Below are positions 1-8,288 of a stretch of 64,000 bases of DNA, piece by piece. Numbering within the stretch: position 1 is the first letter of the stretch; every line of letters begins with the position of its first letter. The position numbers and the translations under genes were made by a program. Where the stretch lies: assembly GCF_018406645.1 (NCBI RefSeq), contig NZ_AP024546.1, positions 3,038,001-3,102,000 of the forward strand, in the 5' to 3' direction. The notes beneath the pieces are model-generated. The model had not been told where the DNA came from and searched no databases. It saw only the letters and a list, made by a program, of their open reading frames with translations. Source of the DNA: Lysobacter helvus (lineage in GTDB: Bacteria; Pseudomonadota; Gammaproteobacteria; Xanthomonadales; Xanthomonadaceae).

Positions 1-151
1 CGACGATGGCCGCGACGATGTCCGGGAGGTGGTCGCGCAAGGCGGCGTCATCGAGCGGCGCGCCCACGTCCACCGTCTTCGCGAACACCATCGCGTGGGA
101 AATGATCGTCTCGCTGTGGTGCTCGATGAAATCCGCCAGACCGGTGCCCAT
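1..151 (-). CDS. N-terminus of a sensor-kinase-like protein (RsbRD-type), cut by window edge
   Basis: Only the first 50 or so codons are present; the gene runs off the left edge. The reading begins MGTGLADFIEHHSETIISHAMVF and continues with KTVDVGAPLDDAALRDHLPD. This resembles the N-terminal helical RsbRD-like segment that precedes the kinase core in many proteobacterial hybrid histidine kinases (pattern: sensor helix, 'W/A-x-F-A-x-T', 'LRDHxPxIL'). No kinase motif is visible because the rest lies outside the window. It is divergent from the HD-GYP gene with 126 bp between the starts. No clear Shine-Dalgarno is seen before the ATG at 151. The family call rests on short-segment resemblance only. 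Confidence 0.5.
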   Translation of the reverse strand, partial: MGTGLADFIEHHSETIISHAMVFAKTVDVGAPLDDAALRDHLPDIVAAIV

Positions 152-277
152 GCGCTTTGCCGATCCAGGAGGTTGGACGCGCATCGTAGGGCCAAACCCG
201 CGTGGCCGCCCGACCGGGCGTCCGCCGACGGGCGGCCACGTCCGGAACGCCCCGGCCAACGCGTTAGCTTCGGAACC

Positions 278-862
278 ATGGCCGACCTCGCCCGCGAAAC
301 CGCCGCCGTCCTGCGCGCCCTGCACGAGCGCGACGACAACACGTCCGCGCACTGCGACCGCACCTGCGCGCTGTCCGTGGAAACGGGGCGCGCGCTCGGG
401 CTGTCCGCCGAGGAACTGGGCGTCCTGCACTGGGCCGGGCAGCTCCACGACATCGGCAAGCTCGGCATTCCCGATCGCGTGCTGTTCAAGCCGGCGCGCT
501 ACGACGCCGACGACATCGCGGTGATGCGCACGCATCCGCGCCGCGGCCACGACATCCTGTCGGCGATCCCGGATCCGCGCGTGGCCGCCATCGCCACCGT
601 CGTGCTGCACCACCACGAAGCCATCGATGGCAGCGGCTATCCGGATGGCTTGCGCGGCGACGACATCCCGGTGCTCGCGCGCATCCTCTGCATCGTCGAT
701 GCCTACGACGCCATCGCCACCGTGCGGCCGTATCACGCGCCCAAGCGGCACGACGAGGTGATGCGCATGCTCAACGTCGAGCAGGGACGCAAGTTCGATC
801 CGCATTTGCTGGGGCGCTTCGACAAGACCGTCGCATCGAGTGCATACAAGGCCGTCGGCTAG
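278..862 (+). CDS. HD-GYP domain protein (putative c-di-GMP phosphodiesterase)
   Basis: A 194-residue protein made almost entirely of an HD-GYP domain. Visible motifs are the metal-binding HD of HDIGK (residues 57-61), a downstream H in RTHPRRGHD, HHHE (111-114) followed by DGSGYPDG, and the RILCIVDAYDAI segment typical of the family. HD-GYP enzymes hydrolyse c-di-GMP to GMP or pGpG. There is no receiver or other sensory domain, so input is probably post-translational or at expression. The start at 278 was chosen because the domain begins within 10 residues of it; longer in-frame starts add low-quality sequence overlapping the divergent promoter region. The CHAD gene follows after 8 bp, so co-transcription is likely. 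Confidence 0.85.
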   Translation: MADLARETAAVLRALHERDDNTSAHCDRTCALSVETGRALGLSAEELGVLHWAGQLHDIGKLGIPDRVLFKPARYDADDIAVMRTHPRRGHDILSAIPDPRVAAIATVVLHHHEAIDGSGYPDGLRGDDIPVLARILCIVDAYDAIATVRPYHAPKRHDEVMRMLNVEQGRKFDPHLLGRFDKTVASSAYKAVG

Positions 863-870
863 GCCCCGCG

Positions 871-1674
871 ATGACCACGGAGGCGCTGCGCGACCACGGC
901 CTGGCCGAACTGGCGGCGGCCATCGACCACCTCGGTCGACACGGCAGCCACGTGCACACCGGCATCCACCAGGCACGCAAGGCGATCCGCCGCACGCGCG
1001 CCCTGCTCGCACTCGTGGCCGCGGACGTCGGCCCGGGCGCGAAGCTGATCGATCGTGAATTGCGGCGCGCGAACCGGCGCCTGTCGCCGTTGCGGGATGC
1101 GCATGCACTCGTCGAGACGCTCGATCGCTTGCGCACGAAGGCGCGCGACGAACCGACGCGCACGGCGCTCGCGCACGCGCGCGGCATCGCGCTGCGACGG
1201 CGGGCGGCCATGGCGCATGGACCCGGGTTCGCGCAGGCCCTGCAGCACGAACGCGCGATCCTGGTGACGCTGCGCGCGGGGCTGTCCGGCCTGGCGTGGG
1301 ACAACGTCGCAACGTCGACCGTGGTCGATGCGCTGGCGGCGTCGGCACGCAAGGCCGACGCGGCACGCGACCGCGCCTGTGCGCACGACGACGACCAGGA
1401 CTGGCATCGCTGGCGCCGGCGCATGCGACGGCTTTCGCAGCAGCATCGCGTCGCCCTCGCGGCGGCCTTGCCCCTTTCCGACGCAGGCTTCGACAAACAC
1501 GTCACCGAGCAACTCGGCGTGTTGCAGGACCTGAGCCTGCTCGTCGCGCATTGCGGCAAGGACTCGCCGTTCGGCGAATCCCGCGCCGCGCTGCGACGCT
1601 TTGCCGAACGGGCCCTCGCGCGGCAGCGCAAGCGCATCCGCTCGGTGGTCGCCCCCGTCAGTAGCGTTCCTTGA
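871..1674 (+). CDS. CHAD domain protein (polyphosphate-binding)
   Basis: A 267-residue all-alpha protein with a CHAD domain: a conserved HxxRKAIRRTRALLAL-type helix near residues 30-50, many Arg/His on helical faces, and a C-terminal RRMRRLSQQHR helix. CHAD domains are known to bind inorganic polyphosphate through basic surfaces. The gene's 3' end overlaps the 3' end of the convergent ppk2-type kinase gene by 17 bp. This places a polyphosphate-binding protein directly against a polyphosphate-metabolising enzyme and supports the assignment. It follows the HD-GYP gene by 8 bp. No catalytic function is claimed; its role may be granule association. Confidence 0.85.
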   Translation: MTTEALRDHGLAELAAAIDHLGRHGSHVHTGIHQARKAIRRTRALLALVAADVGPGAKLIDRELRRANRRLSPLRDAHALVETLDRLRTKARDEPTRTALAHARGIALRRRAAMAHGPGFAQALQHERAILVTLRAGLSGLAWDNVATSTVVDALAASARKADAARDRACAHDDDQDWHRWRRRMRRLSQQHRVALAAALPLSDAGFDKHVTEQLGVLQDLSLLVAHCGKDSPFGESRAALRRFAERALARQRKRIRSVVAPVSSVP

Positions 1675-2473
1675 CGTAGCGATACGGATAGTCCGGCTCG
1701 ACGTAATCGCCGCGCTTCTGCCGTTTCGGCAACACCACTTTGTCGCGGGGCAGTTCCTCGTACGGTATCTGGTCGAGCAGGTGCCGGATGATGTTGAGGC
1801 GCGCGCGGCGCTTGTCGTCCGTGCGTGCGACGAACCACGGCGCGTGCGGCGTGTCGGTGGCGGCGAACATGTCGTCGCGCGCCCGCGAGTAGTCGTACCA
1901 GCGCCCGTAGGACTTCAGGTCCATCGGCGTGAGCTTCCACAGCTTGCGCCCGTCGCTGGCGCGCGCTTCCAGGCGCCGCGTCTGCTCGGCTTCGCCCACT
2001 TCCAGCCAGTACTTGAGCAGGATGATGTCCGACTCGACGATCGCGCGCTCCACCAGCGGCGTGATGCGCAGGAAGCGCTGCACCTTCGCTTCCGGCGTGA
2101 AGCCCATCACCCGCTCCACGCCCGCGCGGTTGTACCAGCTGCGATCGAAGATCACGATTTCGCCGGCAGCGGGCAGGTGCTTCATGTAGCGCTGCATGTA
2201 CATCTGGCTCAGCTCGCGCTCGGTCGGCGCCGGCAGGGCGACGACGCGGAACACGCGCGGGCTCACGCGGTCGGTGATGGCCTTGATCGTACCGCCCTTC
2301 CCCGCCGTGTCGCGGCCTTCGAACACGATGCAGACTTTCAGCTGCTTGGCGACCACCCACAGCTGCAGCTTCACCAACTCGGCGTGCAGCTTCTCCAGCG
2401 CCGCCTCGTAGTCCTTGCGCTTCATCTTGTCCGGCGGGGCGTCGGACGCGGTCTTCTTGTCCTCGCGTTTCAT
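1658..2473 (-). CDS. ppk2: Polyphosphate kinase 2 family protein
   Basis: A 271-residue PPK2-family kinase. The Walker A segment FEGRDTAGKGGT lies at residues 51-62, Walker B with the following arginines at VIFDRSWYNRAGVE (107-120), and the lid region ends in SDGRKLWKLTPMDL. PPK2 enzymes transfer phosphate between polyphosphate and nucleoside mono- or diphosphates. The single-domain length fits class I (NDP-phosphorylating), but class cannot be proven by eye. Its ATG (2473) overlaps the TGA of the upstream 91-residue gene (ATGA), implying translational coupling. The 3' end overlaps the convergent CHAD gene. Confidence 0.93.
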   Translation of the reverse strand: MKREDKKTASDAPPDKMKRKDYEAALEKLHAELVKLQLWVVAKQLKVCIVFEGRDTAGKGGTIKAITDRVSPRVFRVVALPAPTERELSQMYMQRYMKHLPAAGEIVIFDRSWYNRAGVERVMGFTPEAKVQRFLRITPLVERAIVESDIILLKYWLEVGEAEQTRRLEARASDGRKLWKLTPMDLKSYGRWYDYSRARDDMFAATDTPHAPWFVARTDDKRRARLNIIRHLLDQIPYEELPRDKVVLPKRQKRGDYVEPDYPYRYVKERY

Positions 2474-2745
2474 GCGCGCTTCTCGTTCTCCAGCGCCTTG
2501 TGCACGATCGCTTCGTACAGTTGCGCGATCTGCGCGCCCAGCGCGTGGACTTCCGGACTGCGCGCAACGTACTTCACCGCGGCCTGCGCATCCTCCAGCG
2601 CCTGCGACAGGAAGCCGATTTCCGAATCGGTCAGGCGTTCGCCGGCATCCACGCGCTTTTTGATATCCAGCGTGCGCGGCAGGCGGAACTTCACGAGGCG
2701 TTCGAGCAACACCTGGATGGTGGGGTCGTCGGTCTGGTCGGACAT
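2470..2745 (-). CDS. Small conserved protein coupled to ppk2
   Basis: A 91-residue, mostly helical, soluble protein beginning MSDQTDDPTIQVLLERLVKF. No signal peptide or known catalytic motif is visible. Its stop codon overlaps the ppk2 start in an ATGA, so the two are almost certainly translated together, and it may modulate or partner the kinase. The start at 2745 was preferred over an upstream in-frame ATG at 2895. The longer version would add 50 residues of low-quality sequence and run over the start of the divergent SulP gene. Family not recognised. Confidence 0.7.
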   Translation of the reverse strand: MSDQTDDPTIQVLLERLVKFRLPRTLDIKKRVDAGERLTDSEIGFLSQALEDAQAAVKYVARSPEVHALGAQIAQLYEAIVHKALENEKRA

Positions 2746-2857
2746 CGCGGTCCCCGGGGCGCAGGACGAGGCGCTATTCTGCTCCGCGCCACGCGCGCCC
2801 GCGACGGACCGTTCGTCCAATGCCGCGTCCCCGCTGCGCGTCCCGAAAGGATGAGCC

Positions 2858-4558
2858 ATGCAACGCTGGCAACGCTGGGTGCCCGGGATCGACACGCTGC
2901 GCCGCTACGAGGCCGCGTGGTTGCCGAACGACATCGTCGCCGGCCTGGTGCTCACCACGATGCTGGTGCCGGTGGGCATTGCGTACGCCGTCGCGTCGGG
3001 CTTGCCGGGGATCAACGGGTTGTACGCGACCATCGTGCCGTTGCTGGCGTACGCCGTGTTCGGGCCCAGCCGCATCCTGGTGCTCGGGCCCGATTCCGCG
3101 CTGGCCGCGGTGATCCTGTCCGTCGTGCTTCCGCTCTCGGCGGGCAGTCCCGAACGCGCGGTCGCGCTCGCCGCGATGATGGCCGTCGTGTCCGGCCTGG
3201 TGTGCATCGTCATCGGCCTGCTGCGGCTGGGCTTCGTGACCGACCTGCTCTCCAAGCCCATCCGCTACGGCTACATGAACGGCATCGCGCTCACGGTGCT
3301 GATCAGCCAATTGCCGAAGTTCTTCGGCTTCTCGATCGAAGGCGCAGGCCCGCTGCGCGACATCGTGCAGGTCGTGCACGCGTTGCTCGACGGCAAGGCG
3401 AACTGGGTCGCCGCCGCCGTCGGCGCCGGCACGCTGGCGACGATCCTGGTGCTCAAGCCGTTCAAGCGCGTGCCCGGGTTGCTGATCGCCGTCGTCGCCG
3501 CCACCGTCGTGGCCGGGCTGCTCGCGCTGGGCGAACGCTTCGGCGTGAAAGTGCTGGGCCCGTTGCCGCAGGGCTTGCCGTCGTTCGCGCTGCCGCACAT
3601 CGCATTCGCGGACCTGGCGCAGGTCGCGATCGGCGGTTGCGCCGTCGCGATGGTGGCCTTCGCCGATACGAGCGTGCTGTCGCGCACGTATGCCGCGAAG
3701 ACGCGCACAGCCGTGGATCCGAACCAGGAAATGATCGGGCTGGGCGCGGCCAACCTCGCCGCGGGCTTGTTCCAGGGCTTCGCGATCAGCAGCAGCGCGT
3801 CGCGCACCCCGGTGGCGGAAGCCGCGGGGGCGAAGACGCAGCTCACCGGCATCGTCGGTGCGGTGAGCGTTGCGCTGCTGCTCCTGCTGGCGCCGAACCT
3901 GCTGAAGGATTTGCCGAACAGCGCGCTGGCCGCGGTCGTGATCGCCGCGGCGATCGGCTTGTTCGAGTTCGCGGACCTGCGCCGCATCTACCGCATCCAG
4001 CGCTGGGAGTTCTGGCTGTCCATCGTGTGCTTCGCGGGCGTGGCGCTGTTCGGTGCGATCCCCGGCATCGGCCTGGCGATCGCCATCGCCGTGATCGAAT
4101 TCCTGTGGGACGGCTGGCGCCCGCACTACGCGGTGCTGGGGCGCGTGGACGGCATCCGCGGCTTCCACGACACCGCGCGCTATCCCGACGCGCGGCGCGT
4201 GCCGGGCCTGGTGCTGTTCCGCTGGGATGCGCCGCTGTTCTTCGCCAACGCCGAACTCTTTCGCCAGCGCGTGCTCGACGCCGTGGCCGCATCGCCGACG
4301 CCGGTGAAGCGCGTCGTCGTGACCGCCGAGCCGGTCACCAGCATCGACGTGACGTCGGCGGACATGCTGGTCGAACTCGTGCAGGCCCTGCGCGAATCCA
4401 ATATCGAACTGCGCTTCGCGGAAATGAAGGACCCGGTCAAGGACAAGCTGCGCCGCTTCGAACTGTTCGACCGCTTCGGCGCAGCCAACTTCCATCCCAC
4501 CGTCGGCGCGGCGGTGGATGATTACGTGGATGCGTACGCGGTGGACTGGAAGCCCTGA
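2858..4558 (+). CDS. SulP family inorganic anion transporter with STAS domain
   Basis: A 566-residue polytopic inner-membrane protein. The N-terminus (PNDIVAGLVLTTMLVPVGIAYA) carries the SulP signature region, and about 10-12 hydrophobic segments run to residue 420. A cytoplasmic STAS-like domain follows (VPGLVLFRWDAPLFFANAE, then VVVTAEPVTSIDVTSADML). SulP proteins carry sulfate, bicarbonate, dicarboxylates or other anions; the substrate here is unknown. AAAGGATG sits just before the ATG. The gene stands alone on the + strand between two - strand groups. Length and domain order are normal. Confidence 0.9.
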   Translation: MQRWQRWVPGIDTLRRYEAAWLPNDIVAGLVLTTMLVPVGIAYAVASGLPGINGLYATIVPLLAYAVFGPSRILVLGPDSALAAVILSVVLPLSAGSPERAVALAAMMAVVSGLVCIVIGLLRLGFVTDLLSKPIRYGYMNGIALTVLISQLPKFFGFSIEGAGPLRDIVQVVHALLDGKANWVAAAVGAGTLATILVLKPFKRVPGLLIAVVAATVVAGLLALGERFGVKVLGPLPQGLPSFALPHIAFADLAQVAIGGCAVAMVAFADTSVLSRTYAAKTRTAVDPNQEMIGLGAANLAAGLFQGFAISSSASRTPVAEAAGAKTQLTGIVGAVSVALLLLLAPNLLKDLPNSALAAVVIAAAIGLFEFADLRRIYRIQRWEFWLSIVCFAGVALFGAIPGIGLAIAIAVIEFLWDGWRPHYAVLGRVDGIRGFHDTARYPDARRVPGLVLFRWDAPLFFANAELFRQRVLDAVAASPTPVKRVVVTAEPVTSIDVTSADMLVELVQALRESNIELRFAEMKDPVKDKLRRFELFDRFGAANFHPTVGAAVDDYVDAYAVDWKP

Positions 4559-4568
4559 ACCGGGCCGG

Positions 4569-4862
4569 TCACTTCACCCGCGACGTCGTCCCGATCTGCA
4601 CGCGCACTTCCTTCGGCTTGTCGACCGTGCCGTCGGCATGCGTCACGGTGACGATGTAGATGCCGGTGGGGATGCGCGGGATGCGGTACTTGCCGTCGGC
4701 TTCCACCTTGATCTCGCGGTGGTAGCCGGTGGCCTGCCGTTCGACGCGCACGACGTCGCCGGCCTTGCCGTCGCCCATGAGGTTGCCGGAGGACTGTTGC
4801 GCCGCAGCCGGCGAAGCCAGCGCCGCGACCAGCAGCGCGATGGTGAAACGGTGCCTGTTCAT
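4569..4862 (-). CDS. Small secreted protein with carboxypeptidase-regulatory-like fold
   Basis: A 97-residue protein with a signal peptide (positive N-terminus, hydrophobic stretch, cleavage near SPAAA/QQ at residue 22). One beta-sandwich-like module follows: GDVVRVERQATGYHREIKVEADGKYR, then PTGIYIVTVTH. This module resembles the CarboxypepD_reg domain fused to the N-terminus of Oar-like TonB receptors in Xanthomonadaceae. Here it stands alone, with no plug or barrel. Function unknown; probably periplasmic or surface-exposed. It lies downstream of the membrane protein at 4911-5369 and may share its transcript. Confidence 0.65.
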   Translation of the reverse strand: MNRHRFTIALLVAALASPAAAQQSSGNLMGDGKAGDVVRVERQATGYHREIKVEADGKYRIPRIPTGIYIVTVTHADGTVDKPKEVRVQIGTTSRVK

Positions 4863-4910
4863 GGGACACCTCCGTCTTGCTGGAACACCGCGATCCTACG
4901 CCCGCGCCGG

Positions 4911-5369
4911 TTACGCAAGCTTCCGATAGAACCGCACGATCAGTTCCTCGACCAGCAGCATCACGACCACCACCACGATCAGCCAGATGATGCCGTGCCA
5001 GGCGCCGGTGAAGCGCACCGTCTCGCCGAACGCCTGCGACAACGCCTCGAGGATCACGAACTTCGACCCGAACAACACCAGCCACGCGAAGAAGAAACGC
5101 AGGAAGGTGTTGAACTTGCCGGGTTTCTTCTTGAAGTACGCGCCGACCTTGTGCTCCACCCAGATCGTCGCCTTCAGCAGCACCTGCAGCAGCACGGCGG
5201 CCAGCAGCGAGATGGAGAACGAATCGACGAAGACTTTGTCCGTGAATTCGACGAACAGGTTCAACACCACCAGGTCCACCAGCGTCCCGGTGAAATACCG
5301 CAGGAACAAACGTTGTGCAGTCGACGGGGCCTCGGCCGAGGCCGGCATCAATTGGTCGCTGGCAGACAT
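4911..5369 (-). CDS. Hypothetical inner-membrane protein, four predicted TM helices
   Basis: A 152-residue protein with four hydrophobic segments: around GTLVDLVVLNLFVEF, SISLLAAVLLQVLLKATIW, FLRFFFAWLVLFGSKFVIL and HGIIWLIVVVVVMLLVEELIV. Between segments 2 and 3 is a basic loop (HKVGAYFKKKPGK). No enzymatic motif is recognised. It is preceded by the outer-membrane protein gene at 5391-6215 with 21 bp between, on the same strand, so it may be the second gene of that transcript. The start at 5369 gives a short polar N-tail before the first helix. Confidence 0.7.
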   Translation of the reverse strand: MSASDQLMPASAEAPSTAQRLFLRYFTGTLVDLVVLNLFVEFTDKVFVDSFSISLLAAVLLQVLLKATIWVEHKVGAYFKKKPGKFNTFLRFFFAWLVLFGSKFVILEALSQAFGETVRFTGAWHGIIWLIVVVVVMLLVEELIVRFYRKLA

Positions 5370-5390
5370 GCAGTGCTCCGGTTGGACCGC

Positions 5391-6215
5391 TTACCAGCGA
5401 TAGACGTAACCCAGCTTCAGGCCGCTGTCGACGAAATCCACGTTGCCGAGGAAATCGGATTTCTTCGCGTCGGCGTTGATCTTGCTGACGGTGTAATCCA
5501 ACGAGAAGCCCGAGCGCTCCCACGGGAACCACTCCACGCCGATGCGTCCGAACGTCACGTTGGCATCCACGTTGTCGACGTTGGCCTGGAAGTAACCGGC
5601 GTCGGCGCCGATGCGCCACTGGCCGTGGCCGCCCGGCGTCCAGCGCCATGCACCGCCGATCGTGATCGAGGGCAGGTCGGCCGAGGCGTCTTCGCGCACC
5701 GCGCCGCCGACGGTCGTGCCCGAGGCATCCACCTGCAACGCGAGCGCGGCATCCATGCGATACCAGATCATGCCCACGCGCGGGCCGAGCGCCCAGTTTT
5801 CCTTCGATGCGGCCCACCACACGTAGTACGCCTCGTACGCATCGATGCCGACGTCGGCGCTGACGATGCTGTTGGTGCGGTACGTGGTGTTCTTGAAAGT
5901 GATGTCGCGCGTGACGGTGCGCGTGGCGTCGGCATCGTTCTGGTAGTACGTGAGGCCGAATTCATGCTTCTCCCACGGCCGCCAGGTGACGCCGACGTAG
6001 CCGATGGCGGCGCTGTCGTCGAGGCCGAAGTCGCGCTTGAAATCCACGTCGGTGCCGCGCGAGGTCGTGCCGTCGGCGCGCACCTTCGTATCCCATGAGG
6101 TGATGTAACCGCCGATGCGGAAACTCACCGTATCCAGCGGCGTGATCTGCTGCGCATGCAATGGTGCGATGGCGAGCAACCCGAGCGTCAACACCGAAAG
6201 ACCTGCGATCTTCAT
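5391..6215 (-). CDS. Putative outer-membrane beta-barrel protein
   Basis: A 274-residue protein with a signal peptide (MKIAGLSVLTLGLLAIAPLHA/QQ). Alternating hydrophobic/polar strands rich in Tyr, Trp and Gly follow, ending in an aromatic C-terminus (LKLGYVYRW) typical of barrel insertion. The start at 6215 is supported by a purine-rich GGGGAAGGGAACC just upstream and by the signal peptide; a longer open frame to 6392 lacks both. The ligand is unknown. It is divergent from the histidine kinase gene at 6428 across about 210 bp, which should hold promoters for both. Confidence 0.75.
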   Translation of the reverse strand: MKIAGLSVLTLGLLAIAPLHAQQITPLDTVSFRIGGYITSWDTKVRADGTTSRGTDVDFKRDFGLDDSAAIGYVGVTWRPWEKHEFGLTYYQNDADATRTVTRDITFKNTTYRTNSIVSADVGIDAYEAYYVWWAASKENWALGPRVGMIWYRMDAALALQVDASGTTVGGAVREDASADLPSITIGGAWRWTPGGHGQWRIGADAGYFQANVDNVDANVTFGRIGVEWFPWERSGFSLDYTVSKINADAKKSDFLGNVDFVDSGLKLGYVYRW

Positions 6216-6427
6216 GGCGGTTCCCTTCCCCTTAGGTTGGTACTGCTCAGTCCTGCGTGGGCCGATGGTATGCCCGCTGCAAGGGCTGCGATAGGTGACC
6301 TTCGGGACACATGACCGTTCGTCGGTCACCCGCTGGATGGATGTCCTCCCACCGAAGATGCTGGCGTTGTGCATCTTGCATAGGGACATCACCGACCACC
6401 GTAATTCGCGGTCAGGAACGCGCGGTT

Positions 6428-7618
6428 ATGGGTCAAAACCAGTTACCCGGTCGCGTCACCGATCCGCCCGGCCCCGGGTTGCGCGCCGGGATTTCGCACG
6501 TCTGGGGATTGCTGCACCGCATGGGCCAATCGCCCCGGCGTCGCGCATTCAGCAGCGATGCCTCGCTGCTCGCGCATGCCACGCCCGACGACGTCCGCGC
6601 CCTGCTCGATGCCGCGCCGACGGGCATGCTGCTGATCGACGCGAACGGCTACATCGCCGTGGCGAACGCGACCGCAGCGCACATGCTGGGCGACCCGCCG
6701 CAAGGCCTGCACGGGATCCACGTGCACGACGCATTGCCGGGTTGCGGGCACGATGGCGAGCAGACCGCGGTGCAACCCGACGGCCGGCTCACGCCCATCG
6801 GCGTCGAAGCCCGCTCCGTGCGACTGGCGGGTCGCGATGTCCTGCTGCTGGTGCTGGCCGACGTCGCTGAATGGCGGCGCCGGGAACACGAAGCGGCGCG
6901 CCAGCGCGACGAGATCGCACACCTCTCGCGCGTGGCGATGCTGGGCGAACTCTCCGGCGCCCTCGCCCACGAACTCAACCAGCCGCTCGCGACCATCCTG
7001 ACCAACGCGCAGGCCGCGCAGCGCCTGTTGCGGGCGCGTGGCGCGGAGGCCTCGCAACGGGTGCTCGACGAAATCCTGGCCGACATCGTGGCCGAAGGCC
7101 GGCGCGCGGGCGAAGTGATCCACCGGTTGCGCCAGTGGCTGCGCAAGGAACACGCCGACCACGTGCCGCTGGTCGTCAACGAGGTCGTGATCGATGCGCT
7201 GCACCTGGTGCGCAACGACCTGCTGCACCGCGGCGTGGACGTGCAGCTCGAACTCGCCGGCCACCTGCCGGCGATCGATGGCGACCGCATCCTGCTGCAG
7301 CAGGTCCTCCTCAACTTCGTCATCAACGGGTGCGACGCCATGGAAGACACCGAAGGCCCGCACCTGCTGCGCGTGCGATCGCGTGCCAGCGAGGATGGCA
7401 GCGTGCGCGTGGACGTGATCGACCACGGCCACGGCATCGACCCGGCGATCCTGCCGGTGATGTTCGAACCGTTCGAGACCACCAAGCCAGGCGGCATGGG
7501 CATGGGCCTGGCGGTCTGCCGCAACATCATCGAATCCCACGGCGGGCGCGTGTCCGCGCGCGTGGTGCCCGAAGGCGGCGCGTGCGTCGGCTTCGAACTG
7601 CCGGCGCGCGTGCAATGA
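6428..7618 (+). CDS. Soluble PAS-type sensor histidine kinase (FixL-like architecture)
   Basis: A 396-residue kinase with no membrane segments. A short PAS-like region spans about residues 55-145 (APTGMLLIDANGYIAVANATA). It is followed by the HisKA helix with H181 in AHELNQPLATIL, then N-box (NFVINGCDAME), G1 (DHGHGID) and G2 (GGMGMGLAVC). This H-box style is typical of FixL/TodS/DctB-like kinases that pair with FixJ/NarL regulators. The PAS region does not show the FixL haem-ligand pattern, so an oxygen-sensing role is not supported; the signal is unknown. The start at 6428 has AGGAA upstream. Its stop overlaps the response regulator start (ATGA at 7615), so kinase and regulator are translationally coupled. 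Confidence 0.9.
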   Translation: MGQNQLPGRVTDPPGPGLRAGISHVWGLLHRMGQSPRRRAFSSDASLLAHATPDDVRALLDAAPTGMLLIDANGYIAVANATAAHMLGDPPQGLHGIHVHDALPGCGHDGEQTAVQPDGRLTPIGVEARSVRLAGRDVLLLVLADVAEWRRREHEAARQRDEIAHLSRVAMLGELSGALAHELNQPLATILTNAQAAQRLLRARGAEASQRVLDEILADIVAEGRRAGEVIHRLRQWLRKEHADHVPLVVNEVVIDALHLVRNDLLHRGVDVQLELAGHLPAIDGDRILLQQVLLNFVINGCDAMEDTEGPHLLRVRSRASEDGSVRVDVIDHGHGIDPAILPVMFEPFETTKPGGMGMGLAVCRNIIESHGGRVSARVVPEGGACVGFELPARVQ

Positions 7619-8256
7619 GCGCGATGACGCCCGTCGTGCACCTGGTCGACAACGACCCGCGCATCCTGCGATCGCTGGCGCGCCTGTTCGAGATCGAGGG
7701 CATCGCCACCACTTCGAGTACCTCGGCGAAGGAATTCCTGGCGCATTACGACGCCGACGTGCCGGGCTGCCTCGTGCTGGACCTGGCGATGCCGGGCGAA
7801 AGCGGCCTGGAATTGCAGGAGGCCCTGCATCGCAGCGCCGTGCCGGTGCCGGTGGTGTTCCTCTCCGGCTGCGGCGACGTGCCCTCGAGCGTGAATGCGA
7901 TGAAACACGGCGCGGTGGACTTCCTGACCAAGCCCGTCGATGCCGATGCCCTGCTCGGCGCCGTGCAACGCGCGATCGAGCAGGACCTCGCGCAACGCGC
8001 GCGTGCCGCCGACGACGCCCGCGTGCGTGCCGCGCTGGACCGGCTGACGCCGCGCGAGCACGAGATCCTGCCGTGGCTGGTGTCGGGCAAGCTCAACAAG
8101 CAGATCGCCGCGGAGCTGGGCGTGGTCGAGAAGACCGTGAAGGTGCATCGCATGCACGTGATGGAAAAGCTGGGCCTGCACAGCCTGGCCGACCTGGTGC
8201 GCCTCGTCGAACGCCAGCGCATCGCGCCAGCGCCCGTTGGGCCAACGCCCAATTGA
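7615..8256 (+). CDS. FixJ/NarL-family response regulator
   Basis: A 213-residue regulator. The receiver domain has acidic pocket VDND, phospho-acceptor D56 (VLDLAMP), the switch Ser/Thr in VFLSGCG and K in FLTKPVD. The C-terminal LuxR-type helix-turn-helix lies at about residues 143-200 (LTPREHEILPWLVSGKLNKQIAAELGVVEKTVKVHRMHVM). It is the cognate partner of the kinase at 6428. The last codons overlap a 20-bp inverted-repeat promoter element (8236-8255) that drives the next gene. The same element occurs upstream of the CDF and potE genes. The simplest inference is that this protein binds those sites and activates them. Confidence 0.92.
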   Translation: MSAMTPVVHLVDNDPRILRSLARLFEIEGIATTSSTSAKEFLAHYDADVPGCLVLDLAMPGESGLELQEALHRSAVPVPVVFLSGCGDVPSSVNAMKHGAVDFLTKPVDADALLGAVQRAIEQDLAQRARAADDARVRAALDRLTPREHEILPWLVSGKLNKQIAAELGVVEKTVKVHRMHVMEKLGLHSLADLVRLVERQRIAPAPVGPTPN

Positions 8257-8283
8257 ACGCGGCGCTGCGCGGGCCTAGCGTCC
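8236..8283 (+). promoter_or_regulatory. Island promoter element, copy 1 (upstream of receiver-only gene)
   Basis: GTTGGGCCAACGCCCAATTG at 8236-8255 is a near-perfect inverted repeat (TTGGGC/GCCCAA). After exactly 20 nt comes TAGCGTCC at 8276-8283, with a likely -10 of CCTAGC at 8274-8279. The same 20-bp element, 20-nt gap and TAGSGTCS occur at 11172-11219 (+) and 22176-22129 (-). A transcript from this -10 would begin around 8286-8288, immediately before the ATG at 8289, so the mRNA may be leaderless. Confidence 0.75.
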
Positions 8284-8288
8284 GCGCC

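Noticed and set aside
6428-7618. Calling the kinase an oxygen sensor (true FixL)
   Set aside because: The PAS segment lacks a recognisable haem-ligand pattern; only the kinase core and partner are FixL-like.
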